64,000 nt of DNA from a virus (IMGVR_UViG_3300008448_000002:124001-188000), one strand, 5' to 3'. Positions 50,672-59,921 are shown, numbered from the stretch's first letter. Translations and numbers: made by a program. The notes: generated from the sequence alone by a model not told the origin.

Positions 50672-51066
50672 GTTTTAGATTCCATTCTTTCCCTACAATC
50701 CTTTTCGTATTTGTTTTCTGGCAAACATTTAAACAGGTGATGAACACTCTCGGATAGATGTTTATAATAAGCATCTTGTGGTTGTTCATTGTATTTCCTA
50801 CAACAATACAAAATATTAGCATAAACATAGTCATGCTTTCCATTAGATGATTCTTTTAAATCTTCATATGCCTTTTGAAACGCTGAAATGTCAGACAATT
50901 CTATTTGTTCTATATCACTATATCCCCAAAAGAAAATATCCGAGGCATCGACAAAAACAGCTAAATTATTTGTTTCCGTGTTAATACGATAGCGAAATTG
51001 GTCATAGTCTAAAAAAGGCAATAGTCCTTTAATTGTATCGTGAAACTCTTTGTAATAATCAGTCAT
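50668..51066 (-). CDS. Hypothetical protein, 132 residues
   Basis: An acidic, Tyr/Cys-containing helical protein (YYKEFHDTIKGLLPFLDYDQ, YVYANILYCCRKYNEQPQDA). Unrecognised. It overlaps the methyltransferase start by 4 bp. Its own ATG and upstream 50 bp lie in a duplicated copy of the gene 47 end, so it was probably the original downstream neighbour of gene 47 before the gene at 51121 was inserted. Confidence 0.55.
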   Translation of the reverse strand: MTDYYKEFHDTIKGLLPFLDYDQFRYRINTETNNLAVFVDASDIFFWGYSDIEQIELSDISAFQKAYEDLKESSNGKHDYVYANILYCCRKYNEQPQDAYYKHLSESVHHLFKCLPENKYEKDCRERMESKT

Positions 51067-51163
51067 AACTTATCCTAATTGATTGTAAATGTCTATTAAA
51101 GTTTTTGTACTGTATGTATTTTAATCATTATTATTAAGACAGTTCAAAAATTTCATCAATAGT
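51064..51163 (-). repeat. Remnant copy of the gene 47 3' end (direct repeat A)
   Basis: Imperfect ~100-bp direct repeat of 51391-51493, with a 35-bp identical core (51077-51111 and 51405-51439). On the minus strand it still reads TKTLIDIYNQLG-stop in the gene 47 frame, then the start codon of the next gene. Frameshifts and stops show it is a non-coding relic apart from the part overprinted by the end of the gene at 51121. Confidence 0.85.
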
Positions 51164-51393
51164 CGTCTTAAAAGACCTATCCTTTCTATTCCTTCTTCCC
51201 TCACATGTGATGGAGTAGGTTCTGAACAAGAATCACCAAGACACAGGCGCGTTCTACCACCATAATAGGCATCTTTTACCCCGCAACCTTCAGGATAGGT
51301 TCTATTTTCTAAAATACAAACATTACCAGTGCGGCGAAGTCTTATTGTATCACCCGCCTTTAATTCGTTTCCGTGTATGTCTCTGTATGTCAT
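51121..51393 (-). CDS. Small inserted hypothetical protein
   Basis: A 90-residue protein (MTYRDIHGNELKAGDTIRLR, CILENRTYPEGCGVKDAYYG) with four cysteines and an SH3-like beta start. The N-terminus resembles small phage proteins that wrap 'GxELKxGDTI+'. Its last ~17 residues are encoded by a frame-shifted reading of a duplicated gene 47 end, so the C-terminus is newly made from another gene's tail. It lies between two 100-bp direct repeats and is probably a mobile cargo gene acquired with a replacement 3' end of gene 47. Confidence 0.6.
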   Translation of the reverse strand: MTYRDIHGNELKAGDTIRLRRTGNVCILENRTYPEGCGVKDAYYGGRTRLCLGDSCSEPTPSHVREEGIERIGLLRRLLMKFLNCLNNND

Positions 51394-51493
51394 AATTTTA
51401 TCCCAATTGATTGTAAATGTCTATTAAAGTTTTTGTACTATATGATTTTGAATCAATATTGCTAAGACTGTTCAAAACAATTTCATCAATAGT
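51391..51493 (-). repeat. Functional gene 47 3' end (direct repeat B)
   Basis: The counterpart of 51064-51163. It encodes the actual C-terminus of gp47 plus the ribosome-binding region and start codon of the gene at 51121. The 327-bp offset between copies equals the length of the inserted module. Confidence 0.85.
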
Positions 51494-52429
51494 TTTAAAG
51501 GATTCATCGTCCTCATTATCGTTAATATCATCGTCATCCAATATTTTATTTGTATTGAGAATATCCAATTTCCTCATCCCATAATGATTAGTGTAAATAT
51601 CTTTTATAAGCTGTACATCCTCGTGTGGTAATCTTAAATCATTTGTAACCTTAGCATATGTGGTAACATCAAATAATTCATCAGGTTTTTCTAACATTTC
51701 TGTAAGAGTACATGTTCTATACTTTGGGGCAGATGGCCATGCTTTATATATTGGGTCTTTTCCCCATTCTAAAATCATCACTCCTCTATCATCATCAAAC
51801 GTATCACTAAATGAATGCGGGAAAGCATTCCCTATATAATTCACCCTACCTTTTTGTTGTCTTTTATGAAAGTGACCAGAAAAAGCCATATCACAATCAT
51901 CAAAATCTGAAACCTTAATTGTATCAGTAGCCGGCATTTCCACCATCGAGTTCATGTAGAATCCACCGATTTCAAAATGTCCAAAGAGATATTTACTTGT
52001 AGAAGCGTATTTTTTTATCTTCGTAAAATCATCACCAATTAACCAAGGACAAAATGTAACATCACCAACTTGTAGAAAATCATTGATTAATATCACATTC
52101 TTAACATTTCTACCAATAGATACAGAGGTAACACTACGGTTTTCTTTATAGAATAAATCATGATTGCCAGGAATAAAGAAAAATTGTTCAAAGTTATCTG
52201 AAATTCTTTCAATAGAGGATAAACTATAATTTAATGTATTTACATGGAGTGATTGTCTGTTGTCATGCCAATCTCCGCAAAATATGGCAACCTCGATGCC
52301 TTCTTTCTTTCCAATACTAATTGCCCAATCAACAAAGGCAGAACAATCTTGATTATGCTGTTCTTGATTGTTTTTTTTACCAAAGTGTATATCTGTAAAT
52401 ACAATAGCCTTATCAAATAATTTATCCAT
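51398..52429 (-). CDS. 47: Recombination endonuclease subunit gp47 (Mre11-like)
   Basis: A 343-residue metallophosphoesterase, the size of T4 gp47 (339). Metal ligands in order: FTDIHFG (D13, H15), CGDWHDNRQ (D53), IPGNHD (N89, H90), FGHFE, and FSGHFHKRQ. With gp46 it makes the Mre11-Rad50-type complex that processes DNA ends. Position next to gp55 preserves the T4 order 55-47-46. Its 3' end has been replaced or duplicated (see the repeats at 51064 and 51391). Confidence 0.93.
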   Translation of the reverse strand: MDKLFDKAIVFTDIHFGKKNNQEQHNQDCSAFVDWAISIGKKEGIEVAIFCGDWHDNRQSLHVNTLNYSLSSIERISDNFEQFFFIPGNHDLFYKENRSVTSVSIGRNVKNVILINDFLQVGDVTFCPWLIGDDFTKIKKYASTSKYLFGHFEIGGFYMNSMVEMPATDTIKVSDFDDCDMAFSGHFHKRQQKGRVNYIGNAFPHSFSDTFDDDRGVMILEWGKDPIYKAWPSAPKYRTCTLTEMLEKPDELFDVTTYAKVTNDLRLPHEDVQLIKDIYTNHYGMRKLDILNTNKILDDDDINDNEDDESFKTIDEIVLNSLSNIDSKSYSTKTLIDIYNQLG

Positions 52430-52456
52430 AAAATCCTATTTTACTATTATTTGATA

Positions 52457-53275
52457 TTACGTTGCTAGAGTTGTTTTGTCAAATAGTTTTTCAAGGGCGG
52501 CAACTTTTACTTGCTTTTCATCGTCTAGCTGTCTACTATAACTAGGAGTAGAACCTGTCATGATTAAAATATCATCCTTGGTAGTTTGTATTTTCTTTTC
52601 AAGGTTGAATGTCCTTGTAAACGCATGATAAACTGTTTGTGTAAAGAAAGCAAACGGATTTGAAGTTCTTGCTTCATTAAACTGTAAGCCTTCACTTGTT
52701 AATTGTAGTAGGGCATAAGATTTCATTTCATCAACATAAGTATACCCTCGCCAGTTTCCTTTATTACTATACTTATCAACAAGTTTCATATACATAATAG
52801 CAAGAGTATTGGTTAATTTACCATGTGTCATACAAAATTCACCTGTTTCTAAATCACCTTTCCAGTGACTTCTACCAACCTCAAGGGGTTTACCATCTTT
52901 AAGGATATAATGTTTAAAGGCGGGGAAATTAGTTCTTACTTTTACAATTTTTGTTTCTACTATATGTTTATTAACTTTTTTCTCTTTTATAATATCAGGA
53001 ACGTGCTCTGTTGTCATTACTCTAAAAATCATATCTTCTTTTGTAAAATTAATAGTCTTATCTTCTATTCTTCTCGAATTTCCAATAGTTATAACTTTTA
53101 AATTAAATATTTCCTCCATCTTTTCCTTGTTTACTTCTGTCACATCATATGTTATATAGTCATATGACTGATACTTTACATCGGTAAAATAACAGTAAGA
53201 ACATTTGCTTTTATGTATTTCTTTAAGTATGTCTCTGTTATTTAAGTAATTTATTTTTTTTGGAGTTCTTTCCAT
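52457..53275 (-). CDS. 55: Late transcription sigma factor gp55
   Basis: A 272-residue gp55-like sigma factor, started at ATG 53275 with AAAGGA 7 nt upstream (an in-frame TTG lies two codons earlier). The conserved sigma region 2 equivalent is in the second half: NWRGYTYVDEMKSYALLQL and NPFAFFTQTVYHAFTRTFNL, as in T4 gp55 (NPFAYFTQ). The N-terminal ~90 residues are an extension not typical of T4 gp55 (185 residues), with two cysteines (CSYC). gp55 directs host polymerase to TATAAATA-type promoters, which are abundant in this window. Confidence 0.9.
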   Translation of the reverse strand: MERTPKKINYLNNRDILKEIHKSKCSYCYFTDVKYQSYDYITYDVTEVNKEKMEEIFNLKVITIGNSRRIEDKTINFTKEDMIFRVMTTEHVPDIIKEKKVNKHIVETKIVKVRTNFPAFKHYILKDGKPLEVGRSHWKGDLETGEFCMTHGKLTNTLAIMYMKLVDKYSNKGNWRGYTYVDEMKSYALLQLTSEGLQFNEARTSNPFAFFTQTVYHAFTRTFNLEKKIQTTKDDILIMTGSTPSYSRQLDDEKQVKVAALEKLFDKTTLAT

Positions 53276-53336
53276 TGACAAGTCCTTTGATTATAAGTAT
53301 ATTATATAACATTTTATCTAAAAAAGATATAAAAAT

Positions 53337-53876
53337 ATGAAGAATTGTAGTATTTTAATTGGAAGATTTAATCCTCCTAGTATAGCGCATCAAAAATTAA
53401 TAGAAGAACTTATTGATATTTCAAAAGAAAATAATCTTAATTCTGTATTATTTATTATTTCCGGTGTTAAAAGTTCAAAAAATAGGCAAAAAAATCCTTT
53501 AAATAACTATGAAATTAAATATTTTTTAAATAAAATGTTTCCAGATTTAAAAATTATAATAGCTACATCTGTCTTTGATGTCTCTGAAAAGTTAAAAGCG
53601 TTAGAATATACACCAAGACTATTATTATGCGGTGAAGATAGAGAAAAAACATATAGTACGTTTTTTAAAAACTACGATGGTTTTAAAATTATTAAACATG
53701 ACAGAAACTTTTTAGGAATGAAAGTATCTTCTACCATAATACGAAATCATATTAAAGAAGGTACTATTGGTGTTCACCAATATCTACTTCCAACTAAAAT
53801 GAACATTAAACATAAAATAACAATGGCAAAACTTGTTAAATATAGAATGGGTGAAAATTATCAGATAAATAGGTGA
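53337..53876 (+). CDS. NMN adenylyltransferase-like nucleotidyltransferase
   Basis: A 179-residue protein of the HxGH-type nucleotidylyltransferase fold. The N-terminal motif is GRFNPPSIAHQK (9-20), with the final His of the HxGH position, and the C-terminal signature is VSSTIIRNHI (130-139), as in NadM/NadR-type NMN adenylyltransferases (ISSTxIR). The enzyme would form NAD+ from NMN and ATP. T4-like phage KVP40 encodes NAD salvage genes, a precedent. Supplying NAD+ for phage ADP-ribosyltransferases is an attractive inference. No clear Shine-Dalgarno. Confidence 0.75.
   Translation: MKNCSILIGRFNPPSIAHQKLIEELIDISKENNLNSVLFIISGVKSSKNRQKNPLNNYEIKYFLNKMFPDLKIIIATSVFDVSEKLKALEYTPRLLLCGEDREKTYSTFFKNYDGFKIIKHDRNFLGMKVSSTIIRNHIKEGTIGVHQYLLPTKMNIKHKITMAKLVKYRMGENYQINR
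53864..53871 (+). promoter_or_regulatory. Late promoter match GATAAATA
   Basis: One mismatch to TATAAATA; it overlaps the end of the preceding gene. Predicted start near 53877, with TAGGA before the ATG at 53900 of the tube-cap gene. Confidence 0.6.
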
Positions 53877-53899
53877 TATAGATAGGAAAAATCATAAGA

Positions 53900-55153
53900 A
53901 TGCCAAGTAATAACGGATACTCTTCTCAATATGACCCAGATTTTAATGCTTTTATCAAAGTAAGCTCTGATAATAGCTATACGTCAAGAATAGCAGATAA
54001 TGATAGAGCCATTCGTAAAACGCAACCTTTAAAAGATGCCCAAAGTAATTTGAGTAGTTCATTTAATAATCTAAAAGATACTTCAAAAGAAAATACAAGT
54101 CCTATTTCCGTGAATAGGGCAAGGGATATATATTTGAAATCAAAAGATACTCTTAATGAAACGAGAACACGTTTATTGGGAAACTTAGATACACCAGTGG
54201 AGGCATTATTTACAAAATATTTGGCAGATGATGATTTAAAAAAAACAACTGTGAGTTTTTCAGATACTAATAAAGAAAATATAACATCGCCATTTTTAAC
54301 AGGGGATGATATTAAATCGCGCTTTGATGATGCCCTAAAGTCAAGTGATTTTGCCAATAGTGTATCAGATAAGGTTGGATTATTAACCAGTCAGGAAAAT
54401 GATAGCTTGGGTGATTTTCTTGAAAATCCTTCTGTATCGGGATTTTCCTCTGATTTTAGACTGCCTAATGTTGGTTTTGGTTTTCCTACACAATTACCAA
54501 ACGCAATAACACCTGCCGCCCCCGATTATTCATACAAAAAAGACCATAGAATAAGTATTAGGGCAAAGACGGCACAGATACAAGAAATATATGGTGATAA
54601 TGTTAATGGTCCTATGCGTAGTTTATACACTACTAATGGTATGGTATTTCCTATTACACCTGTTATTACAGGATATAATCAAACAGTAAACATGAATACT
54701 GTTAGTCCAACTCATAGCAATCAGGAATATTATCTATATAATAATACATCTTCAATGAATTTAAATATCTCAGGCACTTTTGTGGCACAAAATGACTCGG
54801 AAGCAGAATACATATATGCCTGTATACATTTTTTAAAATGTATAACAAAAAGTAGGTTTGGCGATACCGATGAAAAAAGAGGATTTACTCCGCCTGTATT
54901 ACTTTTGAGTGGTTACGGTAATTTTATGTTTCCTGATTTAAATATCTTAATCAAAGGATATACCTTTGAGTTACCAGATAATGTCGATTATCTAAGAGTT
55001 TCAATAGGCAATAATGGAGAGGCATGGGTGCCAACAAAAACAACCATTTCAATTGATTGTGTCGTACAAAATACCCCCAAGAAAAACAGAGAGTTTAATC
55101 TTGATGCCTTTAGAGATGGTACTTTAATCAAAAAAACGAATGGATTTATCTAA
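53900..55153 (+). CDS. 48: Baseplate tail-tube cap protein (gp48/gp54-like)
   Basis: A 417-residue protein. The C-terminal half has the tube-initiator features of T4 gp48/gp54: ISIRAKTAQIQEIYGDN, LYTTNGMVFPITPVITGYNQ, then SGTFVAQNDSEAEYIYACIH and FPDLNILIKGYTFELPDNVD. This is a tube-like fold on which the tail tube polymerises. The N-terminal ~170 residues are Ser/Asn/Lys-rich and probably extended. It is followed directly by gp53. Choosing gp48 over gp54 is uncertain because both share the fold. Confidence 0.75.
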   Translation: MPSNNGYSSQYDPDFNAFIKVSSDNSYTSRIADNDRAIRKTQPLKDAQSNLSSSFNNLKDTSKENTSPISVNRARDIYLKSKDTLNETRTRLLGNLDTPVEALFTKYLADDDLKKTTVSFSDTNKENITSPFLTGDDIKSRFDDALKSSDFANSVSDKVGLLTSQENDSLGDFLENPSVSGFSSDFRLPNVGFGFPTQLPNAITPAAPDYSYKKDHRISIRAKTAQIQEIYGDNVNGPMRSLYTTNGMVFPITPVITGYNQTVNMNTVSPTHSNQEYYLYNNTSSMNLNISGTFVAQNDSEAEYIYACIHFLKCITKSRFGDTDEKRGFTPPVLLLSGYGNFMFPDLNILIKGYTFELPDNVDYLRVSIGNNGEAWVPTKTTISIDCVVQNTPKKNREFNLDAFRDGTLIKKTNGFI

Positions 55154-55453
55154 ATGGCTGTAAAAACTTATAAAAAATCAAGTCCTTATTATAATACTCC
55201 CCAAACAAGCTGGTATTTGAGTTACTATCCAGGAATACCATTAGGTAAAGATGTGAGTGATATTTATTTAAATGTTGATTCAAAGTATCAAAATAGACCC
55301 GATGTTTTAAGTTTTGATTTATACGGTACACCCGATTATTGGTGGACATTTAGTATACTGAATCCTGATATTATCATTGACCCAATATATGATTTAAAGG
55401 GTGGCATTAATATTTATTATGCTACAAAAGACAGATTATCGAGAATGGTGTAA
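55154..55453 (+). CDS. 53: Baseplate wedge protein gp53
   Basis: A 99-residue protein with the gp53 pattern LSYYPGIPLGKDVSDIYLNV and LYGTPDYWWTFSILNPDIII, including the Trp-rich 'xPxYWWxF' block. T4 gp53 is 196 residues; only its N-terminal LysM-like core is kept here, as in several marine T4-like phages. It joins the wedges to the hub ring. The ATG directly abuts the previous stop, so translation is coupled. Confidence 0.88.
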   Translation: MAVKTYKKSSPYYNTPQTSWYLSYYPGIPLGKDVSDIYLNVDSKYQNRPDVLSFDLYGTPDYWWTFSILNPDIIIDPIYDLKGGINIYYATKDRLSRMV

Positions 55454-55456
55454 TAC

Positions 55457-57778
55457 ATGGCTGAGATTATTCCTGATTTATCAAGTATAGTAGGAAACAA
55501 AGGTTCTACACAAGTAAAATTAAATGACATTAGTAAGACCGATTTAACTACTAGAACACTGCCTTCTGAAAGAACAGGATTACAACGAGTAGCAAGTTTT
55601 CTTGATGACCCCATTCAAGGGATATCTGATGCTACTACAACATTAAGTGATAAACTATCGAATATAACTCCAGATAATATTAAAAAAGGGTATGATACAG
55701 TAATATCAACTGTTAAGGATACCCAAAACAATAAAACAGCAGAACCGCGAACAGAAATACTTGATGGCGACCAGATATTAGAAAAATTAAATTTTCAACC
55801 GGAAATTAATCTACTATCAAGTGTTCAAAGTCCTACCTATTTTTGGCGGCTATTTATGGCTGATGAATCCGCAGCAATAAACACAGTGGCGGATATAAAT
55901 GATAGAAGCACAGTTACCTTGATTGAGACAGGTGTAACAGGAACTTTTATTAAAAGTGTAAGTATTGAATCTAGTATTGGCTCTAATTTCAAAATAAGAA
56001 ATACCACGGCAACAAGTTTCAACATTGAGATACAAGAAATCGGTGTCAAGTTTTTCGATGATATTCTCCTTGCCAGTAAAAAGCTAAATATTAAAAATTA
56101 TTTCAAGAGTCCATACTACCTAGAGTTAAAATTAAGAGGATTGGATGACGAAACTGGTAGACAGGGTGAAATAAGTCGCCATGTTTGGCGCGTAATGTTT
56201 ATTGATGTAAAGACAAACCTAGACGGAGAGAAAACAACGCATTCTATTAAAGCCATTCCATCTGTTCAAATAGCACATTTTAATCAATTAAGTATTCTAC
56301 AAGACCCTGTTTCTGTTAAAGGTGAGACAATCGGAGATATTCTACAAGAAGTCTTCAAATCTATGAACAACAGTGTAAAGATGAGATATGGTTATGAACT
56401 ATTAAAATATAAAGTATCTGCCAAGCCATATGATTCCGATAGTGGAATGTCCGTCAAAAATCCCTTAGAACACAGTATTAAACCAGAGAGTTTATTAGAA
56501 AATTCACAGAGAAACAGTGAAGGTGTACAAATATCAAGAGGAACTGACATTGGAAATATTATTGAGAGATTGTTTGCTAATAGTGAGACAGCAGTGGCAG
56601 GATTATCATTAATACAAGATTCTGAGGCATTAAAAAATAAAGATATTTCAAAGTCAATAAGTATGGGACATAAAATTGAAACAAAAGTTAATATAGGCGA
56701 CTATGACCCCATTACAGGTGATTATGAAAAGGAAATAGAATATATTATTATTCCACATTCTGTACTAAGGCTATTACCAGAAACCACAACGGCAGATGAT
56801 ACTATCAAAAATAATACGCTATCACAAGATAAATTAAAATACGCTATAAGGAAAAACCTTTTTGTAAAACAATATGATTATATTTTTACTGGTAAAAATA
56901 CAGAAGTATTGGCTTTTGATATACAGACTAATTTTCAATATGCGATTGCTTCTTCTATTTTCGGGGGCATGTTGACTTATGAATCTTCTACTGTTGGTAA
57001 AAAATATAATCCTGTTGCGAGAAACAGACTTAAAAACGATTTACTGCGTCTAACACAAATTAACAATAAAATTACAGAAATAAAAAATAAAGTTGAAAAT
57101 GCTCCTGCCCCTAATAATGAGGAAGAAAAAAAGAAATTAGAACAAGCTGTTAATGAATCCAACAGAGAAGTTGAGAATTATGAAAAAGATAAAAAACTGT
57201 TGATTGATGAAATATCCAAACAACAAAGAGAGCTAAAAGAATTATATAAAAAACAAGGATTTGTTAATACTTTAGAACAATCAAATGTGTATGCGGAAGA
57301 TTTAACAGAGGAAAGTGTTAAAAATCTTAATCCTTTACCTATATCAGTATTTCAAACAGGAGAAGACCCCTTATTTGAAGTACAAGATGGGGTTGAGGCA
57401 TCCTACAAGAGAGGAAAAAGTGTTTACGGAACTCTATTAAATCAATTATATTCTACTGGTGTAACTGATGGTAGTTTACAAAGAGTTGAGATGGATATAA
57501 GAGGAGACCCCTATTGGATAGGTTTAACAAATCTTGAGGACAACAAAGAAAGTACAAGGCAACAACCTAATTTTTTCAATGGTGAACATATGTTTGTTTT
57601 TACATTTAAAATACCTCAAGGATTTAATGAAGATACAGGAGTATTAAATATAGGGGAAGCATTTAGTGGTTTCTTTGCCACAATGAAGGTCACAAGTACT
57701 TTTGATGGTGGTGTGTTTACACAAAGATTAGAGGCAATAAGAATACCAAACATGGTAGTATCCGAATTAGGGAAGTAA
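55457..57778 (+). CDS. Baseplate hub-like virion protein
   Basis: A 773-residue protein. Residues ~125-270 contain FWRLFMADESAAINTVADIN, VSIESSIGSNFKIRNTTATS and RHVWRVMFIDVKTNLDGEKT, a tail-tube-like beta fold as in hub proteins. Around 540-640 a long Lys/Glu/Asn coiled coil is inserted. The end (DIRGDPYWIGLTNLEDNKES; GAFSGFFATMKVTSTFDGGVFTQRLEAIR-like) matches large baseplate proteins placed between gp53 and gp5 in T4-like marine phages. It may be the functional counterpart of T4 gp27. Assigned by context and fold cues. Confidence 0.65.
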   Translation: MAEIIPDLSSIVGNKGSTQVKLNDISKTDLTTRTLPSERTGLQRVASFLDDPIQGISDATTTLSDKLSNITPDNIKKGYDTVISTVKDTQNNKTAEPRTEILDGDQILEKLNFQPEINLLSSVQSPTYFWRLFMADESAAINTVADINDRSTVTLIETGVTGTFIKSVSIESSIGSNFKIRNTTATSFNIEIQEIGVKFFDDILLASKKLNIKNYFKSPYYLELKLRGLDDETGRQGEISRHVWRVMFIDVKTNLDGEKTTHSIKAIPSVQIAHFNQLSILQDPVSVKGETIGDILQEVFKSMNNSVKMRYGYELLKYKVSAKPYDSDSGMSVKNPLEHSIKPESLLENSQRNSEGVQISRGTDIGNIIERLFANSETAVAGLSLIQDSEALKNKDISKSISMGHKIETKVNIGDYDPITGDYEKEIEYIIIPHSVLRLLPETTTADDTIKNNTLSQDKLKYAIRKNLFVKQYDYIFTGKNTEVLAFDIQTNFQYAIASSIFGGMLTYESSTVGKKYNPVARNRLKNDLLRLTQINNKITEIKNKVENAPAPNNEEEKKKLEQAVNESNREVENYEKDKKLLIDEISKQQRELKELYKKQGFVNTLEQSNVYAEDLTEESVKNLNPLPISVFQTGEDPLFEVQDGVEASYKRGKSVYGTLLNQLYSTGVTDGSLQRVEMDIRGDPYWIGLTNLEDNKESTRQQPNFFNGEHMFVFTFKIPQGFNEDTGVLNIGEAFSGFFATMKVTSTFDGGVFTQRLEAIRIPNMVVSELGK

Positions 57779-57779
57779 T

Positions 57780-59921
57780 ATGCGTCAAGGTTACAATAGA
57801 ACAATTAATACACCAGGATTATATGGTGGAAGTCCAAATGGTAGGTCACTATCATATGATAAATTATATATTGGATTTGTCAAGGATAATCGTGACCCTA
57901 TTAAAATGGGACGATTAAAAGTATGGATTCCTGAGTTTGGAGGCGATTCAACAGACCCTACAAAATGGTACACGGTAAACTATTGTTCGCCTTTCGCTGG
58001 TGCTACTAATCCTGATAAATTAAAACAAGATTCCAAGAATTATCTTGAGACACAACAGTCATATGGATTTTGGGCAGTACCACCAGATTTAGAAAACGAA
58101 GTCTTGGTAATGTTTGTTAATGGCGATTCAAATAGAGGTATTTGGATGGGTTGTTTATATCAACAATTTATGAACCATATGACACCAGGAATAGCATCAA
58201 ACAATAGTTTTGATACAACAGAAGATGAAATTCCACCCCCTGTTGCCGAATATAATAAATGGTCAAACGATGTTCCAGCTAATGATGCCGTTAATAGACC
58301 AAGATTTGAACCATTATATAATAGTTTATTGAATCAAGGGTTAGTAGGCGACCAAGAGAGAGGGATAACATCATCAAGCGCAAGACGTTCCGATAATCAT
58401 GATGATTTATATCCTAAGTATGGTGATTCAAGAGATAATGAGCCAAAGCCAGCAAAAGTCTATGGAATGAAAACACCAAGAGGACATCAATTTGTCATGG
58501 ATGATGATGTTGGTAATGAATTTATCAGATTTAGAACCAGAACAGGTACACAACTTCTAATACATGAAACTAATGGTTATGTTTATATTAATTCAAAAAA
58601 TGGTAATAGTTGGGTAGAAATTAGTGATGATGGGATAAATCTATATAGTAATCAATCTATTAACATGCGAGCTGAGAAAAACTTCAATTTACATGTTGAT
58701 GGAAACTATAATCTTTTTGTTGGTGGTAGTCATAATGTTTTCGTAAAAGGAAATAGTGAACAATCGGTTGCTGGCACAAGTAATTTACTCTTTGGTAAAG
58801 CGAGTAAAACGCAATACAATACTGATAAAACAGAAATAGTTGATGGTAACTCTGTTAGTTATTTCAAAGGTACGGGTACACTTGTTGCCGATAATAAACT
58901 AATTGTTAAGTCTGAAAATGAATTATCTATTGGTGCGAACGGAAATATTATATTTTCTGGTGCTACTGTTACAAGTAATAATGGTTCTAAGATTGAGGTA
59001 AAAAAACCTACAAATGTAAGTGTTAGTCAACCAGGAAAGAAAGATGGCATTGATAAAGATACACCTGTTTATTCTCAATTAGATACTCTAACGATTGTTG
59101 ATACCTTATTAACACATGAACCTTATATTGGACATCCTATCGGGGATTCTAGTAATTACAGATTAACGCCTGATAATCCAGATAATGAAGAAGGTGATAC
59201 AACAGAAGTAAGAACGGGTACAGGCTCAAAAAGAATAAAGAGAAAAGGGGCAAAGTTGGGGGCATCATCCTCTAAAGCCACAAAACCAAAGGATATTACA
59301 GGAACACCTAAAAAGGGTGCTAAGAGTGGTGTTTATGAAGGTGTTAAGTATGATAGTAAAGGAAACCCCGTTTATAATTATAAAGGTGATACAAAAGAAT
59401 TAAAAGATGCGAGTAAATTAAAATCAAGTGATGATGGTGTAAATTTCATTAAGGAGTTTGAAGGTACTGGTCCTATTAAAGATGGTAAATTACAGAAATA
59501 TAATGACGTTGCCAATTTACCTACAATTGGTTATGGACACTTATTAACTGATAGTGAAAAGGCATCAAACACAGTAAAGATTAATGGACAAAGCGTTGAT
59601 ATATCAAATGGCATTACACCAGAACAAGCCGTTGCCCTAAAAAAACAAGATTTAGTAAGATTTGAGAAAGCTGTTAGTGAAAACGTAAAAGTTCCCTTAA
59701 CACAAAGTCAGTATGATTCGCTTGTTTCATTTTCCTTTAACGTGGGTGATGGTGCTTTTAAAAAGAGTACATTATTGAAAAAATTGAATAGTGGTGATTA
59801 TGCTGCTGTACCATCGGAATTATCAAAATGGGATAAGGCAGGTGGAAGACAGGTTAAAGGATTGACAAGAAGGAGACAAGCAGAGGCGGATTTATTTAGT
59901 AAAACTCCTCCTACTTCTTAG
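57780..59921 (+). CDS. 5: Baseplate needle/hub protein gp5 with C-terminal lysozyme
   Basis: A 713-residue protein in three parts. Residues ~20-120: OB fold (LYIGFVKDNRDPIKMGRLKV, then WGMG-like IWMGCLYQQF). Residues ~240-400: octad-like beta-helix (VDGNYNLFVGGSHNVFVKGN). Then a Lys/Gly/Thr-rich flexible linker (to ~555) and a GH24 lysozyme (~556-713) with catalytic Glu in KEFEGTG, Asp in YNDVAN and Thr in PTIGYGH. In T4 gp5 the lysozyme lies between the OB fold and beta-helix; here it is C-terminal. The lysozyme is a close paralogue of the gene at 60377. Confidence 0.9.
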   Translation: MRQGYNRTINTPGLYGGSPNGRSLSYDKLYIGFVKDNRDPIKMGRLKVWIPEFGGDSTDPTKWYTVNYCSPFAGATNPDKLKQDSKNYLETQQSYGFWAVPPDLENEVLVMFVNGDSNRGIWMGCLYQQFMNHMTPGIASNNSFDTTEDEIPPPVAEYNKWSNDVPANDAVNRPRFEPLYNSLLNQGLVGDQERGITSSSARRSDNHDDLYPKYGDSRDNEPKPAKVYGMKTPRGHQFVMDDDVGNEFIRFRTRTGTQLLIHETNGYVYINSKNGNSWVEISDDGINLYSNQSINMRAEKNFNLHVDGNYNLFVGGSHNVFVKGNSEQSVAGTSNLLFGKASKTQYNTDKTEIVDGNSVSYFKGTGTLVADNKLIVKSENELSIGANGNIIFSGATVTSNNGSKIEVKKPTNVSVSQPGKKDGIDKDTPVYSQLDTLTIVDTLLTHEPYIGHPIGDSSNYRLTPDNPDNEEGDTTEVRTGTGSKRIKRKGAKLGASSSKATKPKDITGTPKKGAKSGVYEGVKYDSKGNPVYNYKGDTKELKDASKLKSSDDGVNFIKEFEGTGPIKDGKLQKYNDVANLPTIGYGHLLTDSEKASNTVKINGQSVDISNGITPEQAVALKKQDLVRFEKAVSENVKVPLTQSQYDSLVSFSFNVGDGAFKKSTLLKKLNSGDYAAVPSELSKWDKAGGRQVKGLTRRRQAEADLFSKTPPTS

